Below are positions 43,028 through 51,088 of a stretch of DNA of 64,000 bases, in pieces (the stretch's first letter is position 1; every line of letters begins with the position of its first letter). The notes under the pieces are model-generated. The model did no database searches and had not been told where the DNA came from. It saw only the letters and a program-made list of their open reading frames with translations. Origin of the DNA: Microvirga lupini (lineage in GTDB: Bacteria; Pseudomonadota; Alphaproteobacteria; Rhizobiales; Beijerinckiaceae); assembly GCF_014191055.1 (NCBI RefSeq), contig NZ_JACHWB010000011.1, positions 39,734-103,733 of the forward strand, written 5' to 3'. Made by a program: the position numbers and the translations under genes.

Positions 43028-43821
43028 GGTCCCGGAAACAGCCGCGTGGTGCGGCCGGACGCGTAATAGGCGATCAGGCCCGCCCACTCCTTGGTGCCGA
43101 TATCGAGCCGCCTCAGGCCTTCCGAGATGAACGCGAAGGGGCGGTGCGTTCGCGATCCGCCGGCCGTGCGGAAATCCACAGGGTAGGGTGTGACCGGAAA
43201 CCCGACGGTCTCGAACACGCCCACGGCCCGGGGCATGTGCCATGCCGATGTCACCAGGAGCCAGCGCTCGCCTGCCTGGGGCTTTGCGAGTTCCTGTGAA
43301 TAGACGGCATTCTCGGCGGTTGTCCGCGAGCGATGCTCTACCAGAAGGCGGGCAGGGTCGATGGCGATGCTCTTGAAGTAGTCGGCGATGATCGGCGCCT
43401 CCGCTGCGCCGTCCGCGAACACGGCGCCACCGCCGCCCGAGATGAGAATGCGGGCGGCCGGATAGCGATGGGCGAGCTGGATCGTGTCGAGCACGCGTTC
43501 GGCCGATTCATTGGCGACGATTTGGCCACGCGTCTTCGAATCGGACGCTTCGACAGCGCCACCAAGCAGGATGATTCCGTCCACAGGCCTGCCGTCGTCC
43601 TGGAACGGAGGAAAGCGCTCCTCCAGCGGTAGCAGGAGGTAGCTGGCGACGGGCAGCAGGCCCAACGCGATGGTCGTCATCGTGAAGACGAGGCTGAGCC
43701 CGATGCCGAAGCGCCGAAGCCGTTTAAAAAGGCTCAGAACCAGCCCCAGCAGGATGAGGCTGAGCAGCAGATTGGATGGCGTGGTGAAGAACCACGCGAT
43801 TTTCGAGACGTAGTAGAACAC
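42994..43821 (-). CDS. YdcF family (DUF218) protein
   Basis: A 275-residue protein with two N-terminal membrane helices (about 12-35, 38-62) and a DUF218/YdcF domain facing the periplasm. Motifs are VDGIILLGGAVEAS, ARILISGGGG and LVTSAWHMPRAVGVFE. The family includes ElyC and SanA, linked to envelope polysaccharide carriers and vancomycin resistance, so an envelope role is plausible. The 3' end overlaps the convergent DUF3253 gene by 34 bases. Confidence 0.87.
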   Translation of the reverse strand: MFYYVSKIAWFFTTPSNLLLSLILLGLVLSLFKRLRRFGIGLSLVFTMTTIALGLLPVASYLLLPLEERFPPFQDDGRPVDGIILLGGAVEASDSKTRGQIVANESAERVLDTIQLAHRYPAARILISGGGGAVFADGAAEAPIIADYFKSIAIDPARLLVEHRSRTTAENAVYSQELAKPQAGERWLLVTSAWHMPRAVGVFETVGFPVTPYPVDFRTAGGSRTHRPFAFISEGLRRLDIGTKEWAGLIAYYASGRTTRLFPGPQVSAGGSASR

Positions 43822-43845
43822 CCGCCATCCTTACTCGGGCAAGTC

Positions 43846-44550
43846 TTACGACTTGTTCAACTCGGCCTCGTAGCGGGCCTTGGTCTCGGCGTTGGGCGGG
43901 TACAGGCCGGGGAGCGGAACGCCCTTCTCGACCTCGCGCATGACCCACATCTCATAATGTTCCTGGGCCACGGCGGCCTTGGCGACCTCCTCGACCATAG
44001 CGGCCGGAATCACCACGACGCCGTCGCGATCAGCGACGATCACGTCATCGGGGAACACCGCGACGCCGCCGCAGCCGATAGGCTCCTGCCAGCCCACGAA
44101 GGTCAGACCCGCGACGGATGGAGGGGCGGCCACGCCCGCGCACCAGACCGGCAGGTTCGTTCCCTCGACGCCGACCGCATCGCGGATCACGCCGTCGGTC
44201 ACGAGTGCCGCCACGCCACGCTTCTTCATGCGGGCGGTGAGGATGTCGCCAAAGACGCCCGCATCGACGACGCCCATGGAATCGATCACCGCGATGCAAT
44301 CCTCCGGCATGTCCTCGATGGCCGCACGGGTCGAGATCGGGGAGGCCCAGGATTCCGGGGTCGCGAGATCTTCGCGGGCGGGCACGAAGCGCAGGGTGAA
44401 GGCGCGGCCCACTATCTTCTCGGAGGCGTTGAAGGCCGGCATCGGCCCCTTCATCCAGCAGCGGCGGATGCCTTTTTTCAGCAGCACGGTGGTGAGCGTC
44501 GCGGTGGAGGCGGCCCGCAGGGCGTCGGCTATGGCTTTGTCGAGGGTCAT
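43846..44550 (-). CDS. rraA: RraA family protein
   Basis: A 234-residue protein of the RraA/HMG-aldolase fold. Conserved segments are CIAVIDSMGVVDAGVFGDILTARMKKRGVAALVTDGVIRD in shortened form (GDILTARMKKRGV, VTDGVIRDAVGV), VFPDDVIVADRDGVVVIP and the C-terminal YEMWVMREVEKG. Long members like this are usually annotated as ribonuclease activity regulator RraA, but many act as oxaloacetate decarboxylases or 4-hydroxy-4-methyl-2-oxoglutarate aldolases; the sequence alone does not decide. The ATG at 44550 is the family start. Confidence 0.82.
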   Translation of the reverse strand: MTLDKAIADALRAASTATLTTVLLKKGIRRCWMKGPMPAFNASEKIVGRAFTLRFVPAREDLATPESWASPISTRAAIEDMPEDCIAVIDSMGVVDAGVFGDILTARMKKRGVAALVTDGVIRDAVGVEGTNLPVWCAGVAAPPSVAGLTFVGWQEPIGCGGVAVFPDDVIVADRDGVVVIPAAMVEEVAKAAVAQEHYEMWVMREVEKGVPLPGLYPPNAETKARYEAELNKS

Positions 44551-44644
44551 GGGTTCTTCCCGGAAGTGGATCAGGCTTTCATAGCGGTCGTGAGACCGAA
44601 GCGCCACCGCAACGAGAACCTCCCGGCTGCATTGCTGCCGTGCG

Positions 44645-45298
44645 TCAGTCGCGGTCCGGCGCGCCGAGGGGGAAATACGGACGATAGGGGCGGGCCTCGT
44701 CGACTGCCCGCGCGAAGGATGGCCGTGCCAGAAGCTTCTGACGGTAATCCCGGACGCGGAAGAGTTCAGCGCTGATCGGATGCGCCCAATCCGCATAAAA
44801 GAGGGATGGGGCCGCGGCGCAATCGGCAAGGCTGAACGCAGTGCCGTCAGCCCATTCGCGGCCCGCCAGCGTCCTGTCGAGCCAGCCGTAGGCTTTGTCG
44901 AGCATTGTTCGCGCCTCGGTGACGCCGTGAGGGTCGCGATCCTGCTCCGGCCGGATGCGGTCGGTGACGATCTTCTGCATCGGCGCCATGACATAGTTGT
45001 CGAAGAAGCGATCCATGAGGCGCACATCGAGCGCCTCGTGCGGATCCGCCGGGATCAATCGCACCGGTCCGGGATGATGGAGACCCAAATGCTCGATGAT
45101 GATGCTGGCCTCCAGGATGGTGCGTCCCTCGTCGACCAGCACGGGGAACTTCCGGATGGGCCAGAGCGCCTCGAGCGCGGCACCGTTCTTCGCATCGTCG
45201 AGCGTCAGGTATTCGAACGGTGTCTCGTTCTCATACAGGGCGATCAGCACCTTCTGGCAGTATGAGGAGAAGGGGTGGGCATAGAGCTTCAAGGTCAT
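44645..45298 (-). CDS. Glutathione S-transferase family protein
   Basis: A 217-residue GST. The N-terminal thioredoxin-fold domain opens with KLYAHPFSSYCQKVLIALYE, carries the cis-Pro KFPVLVD and the glutathione-binding LEASIIIEHL. The C-terminal helical domain includes FSLADCAAAPSLFYADW. The ATG at 45298 is preferred to an upstream Met because the family begins at the first strand. It lies upstream of rraA on the same strand, 95 bases away. Confidence 0.9.
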   Translation of the reverse strand: MTLKLYAHPFSSYCQKVLIALYENETPFEYLTLDDAKNGAALEALWPIRKFPVLVDEGRTILEASIIIEHLGLHHPGPVRLIPADPHEALDVRLMDRFFDNYVMAPMQKIVTDRIRPEQDRDPHGVTEARTMLDKAYGWLDRTLAGREWADGTAFSLADCAAAPSLFYADWAHPISAELFRVRDYRQKLLARPSFARAVDEARPYRPYFPLGAPDRD

Positions 45299-45392
45299 TG
45301 CCGTCTCGCGAGGATGAATCCCTTCCCACTGTAAACAGTCTTCTACGAACGAAAAGGACCGGTGCATCTCCGGCAGGCCCTCAGAACACGAA

Positions 45393-45414
45393 CGGCCGGG
45401 ATTGGGCCCGGCCG
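45393..45414 (-). terminator. Hairpin downstream of the acyl-CoA dehydrogenase gene
   Basis: CGGCCGGG (45393-45400) pairs with CCCGGCCG (45407-45414), loop ATTGGG. It follows the isovaleryl-CoA dehydrogenase stop by 28 bases on the minus strand and has no clear T-run. It could be a terminator or another copy of the GGCCGGG palindromic repeats. Confidence 0.5.
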
Positions 45415-45442
45415 CTCTGGTGGGTGCCTGGTGCAGCCTTGA

Positions 45443-46615
45443 TCAGGCGGTCTTTGCAAACAGCTCGCGCCCGATCAGCATGCGGCGGATCTCGCTGGTG
45501 CCGGCGCCGATCTCGTAGAGCTTCGCGTCGCGCAGCAGGCGGCCCGTCGGGTAGTCGTTGATGTAGCCGTTGCCGCCGAGCAGCTGGATGGCATCGAGGG
45601 CCATCTTGGTGGCGTTCTCGGCCGCATACAGGATCGCGCCAGCCGCATCCTCTCGTGTGGTCTCACCCCGGTCGCAGGCCTTGGCGACCGCATAGACATA
45701 GGCCTTGGAGGCGTTCATGGTCACGTACATGTCGGCGATCTTGCCCTGCACGAGCTGGAACTCGCCGATAGCCTGTCCGAACTGCTTGCGCTCGTGGATG
45801 TAGGGCAGCACCACGTCCATGCAGGCCTGCATGATCCCGGTGGAGCCGGCCGCCAGTACGGCGCGCTCGTAGTCGAGGCCGGACATGAGCACGTTCACGC
45901 CCTTGCCCACCTGGCCGAGCACGTTCTCCTCCGGCACTTCGCAATCCTCGAAAACCAGCTCGCAGGTGTCGGAGCCGCGCATGCCGAGCTTGTCGAGCTT
46001 CTGGTGCGTAGAGAAGCCCTTGAAACCCTTCTCGATCAGGAAGGCCGTCATGCCGCGTGGGCCCGCCTCCGGGTCGGTTTTGGCGTAGACCACAAGCGTC
46101 TCGGCGATGGGGCCGTTGGTGATCCACATCTTGTTGCCGTTGAGCACATAGCGGTCGCCGCGCTTCTCGGCGCGGGTGCGCATGGAGACCACATCGGAGC
46201 CGGAACCCGGCTCGGACATGGCGAGCGCGCCCACATGCTCGCCGGAGATCAGCTTCGGCAGGTAGCGGCGCTTCTGATCCTCGTTGCCGTTGCGGCGGAT
46301 CTGGTTGACGCAGAGATTGGAATGGGCGCCGTAGGAGAGACCCACCGACGCGGAGGCGCGGGAGATCTCCTCCATGGCGATTACGTGCTCGAGATAGCCG
46401 AGACCCGCGCCGCCGTATTCCTCCTCGACCGTGATGCCGTGAACGCCGAGCTCACCCAACTGGGGCCAGAGGTCGCGCGGGAACTGGTTGGTGCGGTCGA
46501 TCTCCTCGGCCCGCGGCGCGATCTTCTCCTGGGCAAAACTGGAGACGGTCTCGCGGATGGCATCGGCGGTCTCGCCGAGATCGAAATTGAAGCCCTTGGC
46601 GGCGTTCGGCAGCAT
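45443..46615 (-). CDS. ivd: Isovaleryl-CoA dehydrogenase
   Basis: A 390-residue acyl-CoA dehydrogenase. FAD-binding motifs AMSEPGSGSDVVSM and KMWITNGPIAETLVVYAKT are present, with the C-terminal LLGGNGYINDYPTGRLLRDAK block. The catalytic Glu lies in SGLDYERAVLAAG, the helix-G position used by isovaleryl-CoA dehydrogenase (most other acyl-CoA dehydrogenases use a later Glu), which supports the specific call. It oxidises isovaleryl-CoA in leucine degradation. The ATG at 46615 has a strong GGGAGGAA just upstream. The carboxylase of the following step (mccB) lies about 4.5 kb away on the other strand. Confidence 0.92.
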   Translation of the reverse strand: MLPNAAKGFNFDLGETADAIRETVSSFAQEKIAPRAEEIDRTNQFPRDLWPQLGELGVHGITVEEEYGGAGLGYLEHVIAMEEISRASASVGLSYGAHSNLCVNQIRRNGNEDQKRRYLPKLISGEHVGALAMSEPGSGSDVVSMRTRAEKRGDRYVLNGNKMWITNGPIAETLVVYAKTDPEAGPRGMTAFLIEKGFKGFSTHQKLDKLGMRGSDTCELVFEDCEVPEENVLGQVGKGVNVLMSGLDYERAVLAAGSTGIMQACMDVVLPYIHERKQFGQAIGEFQLVQGKIADMYVTMNASKAYVYAVAKACDRGETTREDAAGAILYAAENATKMALDAIQLLGGNGYINDYPTGRLLRDAKLYEIGAGTSEIRRMLIGRELFAKTA

Positions 46616-46778
46616 TGATTCCTCCCGGTTCCACTCGTGACCCGGAAGGGTACGCGATGGATCGTTTTTGTCGCGGACCATTTTGGTCAGCAATGCTGCC
46701 CTTATCAAGGCCGGGGTATCAAGAAAAGTGAGGCGGCATCGGCATTCGACCCGCAATTTACGATCACCGACAAGGAAA

Positions 46779-46806
46779 AGGCTCCCGCATCATCGATGGG
46801 GAGCCT
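46779..46806 (-). terminator. Rho-independent terminator of the GH25 gene
   Basis: AGGCTCCC (46779-46786) pairs with GGGAGCCT (46799-46806). On the minus strand it follows the GH25 stop by 22 bases and is followed by TTTT. Confidence 0.7.
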
Positions 46807-46828
46807 GAACTTCGGTGCGGCTGAAGGC

Positions 46829-47731
46829 TTATTCGTCGATGCTCGCCGTCTGAATCGCATCCATGTCTTGGCAGATGCCTTGCGGCTTGAGGCGGCTATG
46901 GTCGCGCGGGTCGCAGGCGCTGGCGACGAACATGCGCCACTGGTTGTCCGTACCGTAGAAGGCGTTGCGGTCCACGTCGCCCTTCACGCCGGGCACGCGG
47001 CCTGTGGTGGTGAACTGCCAGAAGGTCCAGCGGCGGTTATTGTAGCGCACGTGGGGCTCGGCCGCCGTGCTGCGGATCCAGTAGGGGTGATCGTTGAACT
47101 CACCCTCCAGGATCTCCTTATGGAAGGTGATGTCGGTGTAGATGATCGGCCGCTTGCCGGTATGGGCTTCCATCTCGCGCAGCATGACGTCGATCATCGC
47201 GAGGGCCTGCTCGCGCGGAACCTTCTTCGGGCAGTTCACGGACTGGCCGTTCCATTCCACGTCGAGCACCGGGGGGAGGGCGTCGGGATCCGCCGGCACG
47301 TTCCGCTTGAACCAGGCTGCCTGCTCGTGGGCCGGGCGGCACCAATAGACGAAGTGATACGCGCCGCGCGGAACGCCTGCTCTCCTGGCAGCCTGCCAGT
47401 TCTCGTGGAACTTGCTGTCGATATGGTCGCCGCCCTCGGTCGCCTTGATGAAGGCGAACTTGGTGCCGGCCTGGCGCAGGGACGCCCAGTCCACGTCGCC
47501 CTGCCATTTTGAGATGTCGACGCCATGGATCGGCAGCCTGTGAGCCGTGGCGACGCCATCATGTGGACGGGCATCGCCCTTGGCCGGGTAGCGGCTGGAC
47601 GACGAGGGGGCAATGGCGCAGGAGGCAAGGCCAAGGGCCATGGCGGCAAGCGCGCTGAACCGTGCAACCCGAACGAACGTCGTCAGGCCAGAGTTCTTGG
47701 AACGGCTGGGGGAGCGGCGGCGAGTCTTCAT
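46829..47731 (-). CDS. GH25 family lysozyme, lipoprotein
   Basis: A 300-residue GH25 muramidase. The N-terminus is a lipoprotein signal (FSALAAMALGLASC, lipobox LASC), so the enzyme should be membrane-anchored. Catalytic-barrel motifs are HGVDISKWQGDVDW, FIKATEGGD, the Asp-x-Glu pair in PVLDVEWNG, and YWIRSTAAEP. It would cut the glycan strands of peptidoglycan. The ATG at 47731 starts the signal sequence. The enzyme is followed by a terminator and is transcribed alone. Confidence 0.9.
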   Translation of the reverse strand: MKTRRRSPSRSKNSGLTTFVRVARFSALAAMALGLASCAIAPSSSSRYPAKGDARPHDGVATAHRLPIHGVDISKWQGDVDWASLRQAGTKFAFIKATEGGDHIDSKFHENWQAARRAGVPRGAYHFVYWCRPAHEQAAWFKRNVPADPDALPPVLDVEWNGQSVNCPKKVPREQALAMIDVMLREMEAHTGKRPIIYTDITFHKEILEGEFNDHPYWIRSTAAEPHVRYNNRRWTFWQFTTTGRVPGVKGDVDRNAFYGTDNQWRMFVASACDPRDHSRLKPQGICQDMDAIQTASIDE

Positions 47732-47821
47732 CGGTTCAACTGTATTGGACGCAGGACTGGATCGCACCAGGGATGCCTGAAGAGCGTTAACAGGCCCTTA
47801 CGAGACAGATCCGAAACAACC

Positions 47822-49246
47822 TTACAGGTTAAACCAGGCCGTTGCGATGCCTAAAAAGGCGAAGAACCCGACGATGTCGGTGATGCTCGTGACGAAGGGA
47901 CCCGATGACACCGCCGGGTCCACTCCCATCCGGTTGAGGGTGAGGGGCACAAAGATGCCCCCGAGTGCCGCAAAGAGCAGAACGATGATCAGGGCAGACC
48001 CGATCACGAACCCAATCTGCGGCGACTGAAACCAAAGCCCTGCCACACTACCCAGGATCACGGCGAAGACCAATCCGTTGAGGAGGCCGACGGCCGCCTC
48101 GCGCCGTATGATGCGCCAGGCGTTAGAGCGCCCGAGTTCCCGGGTGGCAAGCGCCCGCACGGCGACCGTCATGGTCTGGGTGCCCGCGTTGCCGCCCATG
48201 GAAGCCACGATCGGCATGAGAATCGCGAGCGCCACCATCCGCTCGAGCGAGCCTTCGAAAAGACGAATGACCCCTGCCGCCAGAAAAGCCGTGCACATAT
48301 TGGCGAAGAGCCAGGGAAAGCGGCTCCGCTGGATATAGAGGACCGTGTCCGAGAGTTCTTCGTCCGACTTCACGCCGCCAAGCTGCTTGATATCGGCATC
48401 GGCTTCTTCCTCCAGCACGTCCACGATGTCGTCGACCAGGATGGTGCCCACGAGCCGGCCTCCCTCGTCCACCACGGCCGCCGAGACGAGATTGTAGCGC
48501 TCGAACAGGCGCGCCACTTCCTCCTGGTGCTGGGTGGCTTCAAACCGATCCGGCTCGTCGTTCATGATCTCCTGGATCGTCACCGGACGCTTGGAACGCA
48601 GGAGCTTGTCCAAGGGAACCGATCCGAGCAGGTGGGCAGCGGGATCGATGACGAAGATCTCGTAGAAAGTCTCCGGAAGGTCCTCGGTCTCGCGCATGAA
48701 GTCGATCGTCTGCCCCACCGTCCAGAACGGCGGCACGGCGATGAACTCGGTTTGCATGCGCCGGCCAGCGCTGTCTTCCGGGTAGTCGAGGGAGCGCTGG
48801 AGCGCCACGCGCTCGATGGCGGGAAGCTGGTCGAGAACCTCTGCCTTTTCGTCTTCCGGCAAGCTTTCGAGAATGGTGATGGCGTCGTCGGAATCGAGTT
48901 CACGCACGCCCTCGGCAACGGTCGCGGTCTCGAGTTCTTCGAGGATCTCCTCGCGGACGGCCTCGTCCACTTCGGTCAGTGCGGCGAAATCGAAGGAGGA
49001 GCCGAGAAGCTCGATCAGGCGGTGGCGGTGCTCCGGCTCCAGCGCCTCGAGCAGGTCGCCCATCTCGGATTCGTGGAAGTCGTCCACGAGCCGCTGCAGG
49101 AGATCGGCATCCGAGGCCTCGATGGCATCGGCTGCGGCGGCCAGGAACTCCGAATTGAGCTCGCCTTCCTCGTCCCGGAACGCCGGGGTGACCGGGTCGG
49201 ACCCATCGGGATTCGGAAGCAGCGTCTTGTCTTCGACTTCCTGCAT
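47822..49246 (-). CDS. mgtE: Magnesium transporter MgtE
   Basis: A 474-residue Mg2+ channel. The cytoplasmic N domain (LLEALEPEHRHRLIELLG), two CBS domains (about 155-280, including PVTIQEIMNDEP and LVGTILVDDIVDVLEEEADAD), the plug helix and five membrane helices follow in order. The pore motif region SMGGNAGTQTMTVAVRALA and the C-terminal FVTSITDIVGFFAFLGIA are typical. In MgtE the acidic N/CBS domains close the channel when Mg2+ is high. No Mg2+ riboswitch was recognised upstream. Confidence 0.93.
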   Translation of the reverse strand: MQEVEDKTLLPNPDGSDPVTPAFRDEEGELNSEFLAAAADAIEASDADLLQRLVDDFHESEMGDLLEALEPEHRHRLIELLGSSFDFAALTEVDEAVREEILEELETATVAEGVRELDSDDAITILESLPEDEKAEVLDQLPAIERVALQRSLDYPEDSAGRRMQTEFIAVPPFWTVGQTIDFMRETEDLPETFYEIFVIDPAAHLLGSVPLDKLLRSKRPVTIQEIMNDEPDRFEATQHQEEVARLFERYNLVSAAVVDEGGRLVGTILVDDIVDVLEEEADADIKQLGGVKSDEELSDTVLYIQRSRFPWLFANMCTAFLAAGVIRLFEGSLERMVALAILMPIVASMGGNAGTQTMTVAVRALATRELGRSNAWRIIRREAAVGLLNGLVFAVILGSVAGLWFQSPQIGFVIGSALIIVLLFAALGGIFVPLTLNRMGVDPAVSSGPFVTSITDIVGFFAFLGIATAWFNL

Positions 49247-49377
49247 GAGCCGTCCTCGGAAGGTGGGTTGCCGGCCTTTTAGGTGCCTGCGCCAGGCAGC
49301 GCAATGCGCCCGAAGGCTTTCTCGAAAATTGCTTGTCGGCTGTCCCTGTGATCAGGAAACGGAGCAGCTGCGGTCAA

Positions 49378-49404
49378 CAAAAAAGGCCCCGTGAAGGGGC
49401 CTTT
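49378..49404 (-). terminator. Terminator of tRNA-Leu
   Basis: AAAGGCCCC (49382-49390) pairs with GGGGCCTTT (49396-49404). On the minus strand the stem is followed by six T, 30 bases after the tRNA 3' end, a textbook intrinsic terminator. Confidence 0.85.
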
Positions 49405-49433
49405 CTGTTTTCAGCACGAGATGTGCCGAAAGT

Positions 49434-49518
49434 TGGTGCGGTCAAGAGGACTCGAACCTCCACGGGTCTCCCCGCTACCACCTCAAGGTAGTGCGTCTAC
49501 CAATTCCGCCATGACCGC
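49434..49518 (-). tRNA. tRNA-Leu (anticodon GAG)
   Basis: Read on the minus strand, the gene begins GCGGTCATGGCGGAATTGGT and ends in GACCGCA plus an encoded CCA (49434-49436). The acceptor stem pairs perfectly over 7 bp (GCGGTCA with TGACCGC). The anticodon loop CTTGAGG gives GAG, which reads CUC/CUU leucine codons; a long variable arm (GGTAGCGGGGAGACCCG region) confirms a class II tRNA, and the T-arm GGTTCGAGTCC is intact. It is followed by its own terminator. Confidence 0.95.
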
Positions 49519-49770
49519 GAACTCGGTTCCAGGAAGGGTTTTCCTGAAGAGGAGGTCGCTCTAGCAGAACGATCGGACCGCTGCAACCCCTTCGACAGAG
49601 CTTCAGGCGATTGAGCCTTGCGAATGCCCCGGATGCTGAAGAGGGGATAGGCGATAAGCCTCTGGAACGATTATATAAGCGGAGAATTCCACGGGCGAGG
49701 GATCTGATCCCCGCTCCTTCAAGAGCCGGGACGCCTGCCGTTCCGGAGCCGAGAAATCCAAGGTGAATCG

Positions 49771-50505
49771 GTGTCGAACCTGCGAGACAGCCTGGCCGTT
49801 CAGTTCCATGCCGTGCCCGGTGCGGAGCCTGTGGAATGGGCCATCACAGATGGTCTGGTCGGCTATGAGCAGGCGGTAGCCTTCATGGAAGCCAGGGCCG
49901 AGGCGATTGCCGCAGGCCAAGCCCGCGAGATGGTCTGGCTGCTGGAGCATCCGCCGCTCTATACGGCCGGCACCTCGGCCGATGCCGCAGACCTCGTCGA
50001 TCCCGACCGCTTCCCGGTGCACCAGACGGGCCGGGGAGGGCAGTACACCTATCACGGCCCAGGCCAGCGGGTGGCCTATGTGATGCTCGACCTCAGACGT
50101 CGGGCGCCCGACCTGCGCCGCTATGTGGCCGCTCTGGAAGCTTGGATCATTGCATCCCTCGACGGATTCAACATCCGCGGCGAGCGGCGGGAGGACCGGG
50201 TTGGCGTCTGGGTGCGGCGGCCCGACAAAGGCGAGACCGCCGAGGACAAGATCGCCGCCATCGGCATCCGTGTGCGCCGCTGGGCGACCTTTCACGGCAT
50301 CAGCCTGAACGTGGAGCCGGATCTCTCCCATTTTTCCGGCATCGTCCCCTGCGGCGTAACCGAGCATGGGGTGACGAGCCTCGTCGATCTCGGCATTCCT
50401 GTGACTCTTCCCGAGGTCGATGCGGTGATGCGGACGGCTTTCGAGGAGATCTTCGGGCCGACCATCCGGGTGGAGGCACCGTTGCTCCCGAGACACGCCG
50501 CCTAG
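49771..50505 (+). CDS. lipB: Octanoyltransferase LipB
   Basis: A 244-residue octanoyl-[ACP]:protein transferase, first step of lipoate synthesis. Motifs seen are LEHPPLYTAGTSA, the substrate-binding TGRGGQYTYHGPGQRVAYVMLDLR block in shortened form, and the catalytic Cys/Lys pair in KIAAIGIRVRRWATFHG and GIVPCGV. It starts at a GTG (49771) with AAGGTGA upstream. LipB supplies lipoyl groups for 2-oxoacid dehydrogenases, including the branched-chain complex that feeds the leucine and valine pathways encoded nearby. Confidence 0.93.
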   Translation: MSNLRDSLAVQFHAVPGAEPVEWAITDGLVGYEQAVAFMEARAEAIAAGQAREMVWLLEHPPLYTAGTSADAADLVDPDRFPVHQTGRGGQYTYHGPGQRVAYVMLDLRRRAPDLRRYVAALEAWIIASLDGFNIRGERREDRVGVWVRRPDKGETAEDKIAAIGIRVRRWATFHGISLNVEPDLSHFSGIVPCGVTEHGVTSLVDLGIPVTLPEVDAVMRTAFEEIFGPTIRVEAPLLPRHAA

Positions 50506-50594
50506 GATTTTCGCCTCCGATACGGCAAGGCTTCTCCTCAACGCGGCTTCATGCTCTAAGCTGGGGCAAACGGCTGATCATTGGCGGAACTTCC

Positions 50595-50972
50595 ATGCAA
50601 CGTGCCCTCCTTGCCTCCTTCATCGCCCTGGCCGCTTCGGCCTGTGCCTACCGGCCCGAGCCGACGGAACTCGTGAAGATCGTCGATTCGCCGGTGGATG
50701 TGCGTGCCTGCACGCGGCTGGGCGAGGTGAGCCCGGTCACCCCGACGACGCCCGGCACCCACACGCAAGTCAATGTCGGCTTCGGCGTAACGCTCGGCCG
50801 GTCCACCTTCGGCCGCGCCACCGACGACATGCTGCAGGCTACCGTCGCTCTCGGCGGCACGCATCTCTATCTGCAGCAGGTCTCCCAGGATTGGTCGCTC
50901 GTGCGTGGCATCGCCTATCGCTGCGGACCGGGCGTTGTCCGCCAGGAGACGGTCATTCGGGCAAAGGGCTAA
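50595..50972 (+). CDS. Putative lipoprotein of unknown function
   Basis: A 125-residue protein with a lipoprotein signal (RALLASFIALAASACAY, lipobox AASAC). The mature part is about 107 residues with two further Cys (DVRACTRLGEV and AYRCGPGV) that may form a disulfide and a glycine-rich central strand region. The layout (an early Cys before LGEV, a late Cys before the end) recalls small RcsF- or DUF4156-like lipoproteins, but that is only an impression. The start is an ATG 90 bases after lipB. Confidence 0.7.
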   Translation: MQRALLASFIALAASACAYRPEPTELVKIVDSPVDVRACTRLGEVSPVTPTTPGTHTQVNVGFGVTLGRSTFGRATDDMLQATVALGGTHLYLQQVSQDWSLVRGIAYRCGPGVVRQETVIRAKG

Positions 50973-51088
50973 TCAGCCGCCTCGAAAAGCCAGTTGCGCG
51001 GGATCCCCGGTTCTAGCTACTGAGCATCGGGCTCTCCGGCTTCAAGCCGAGAAGGAGCCAAGGCTCAAAAACCAGGGAGACCGCCCCC

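Noticed and set aside
49247..49377. Possible Mg2+ riboswitch before mgtE
   Set aside because: The leader is short and shows none of the paired elements expected for an M-box or ykoK-type switch.
49603..50541. Long minus-strand open frame opposite lipB
   Set aside because: It covers the clearly conserved lipB gene on the other strand and its translation shows no recognisable domain; GC-rich codon use explains the open frame.
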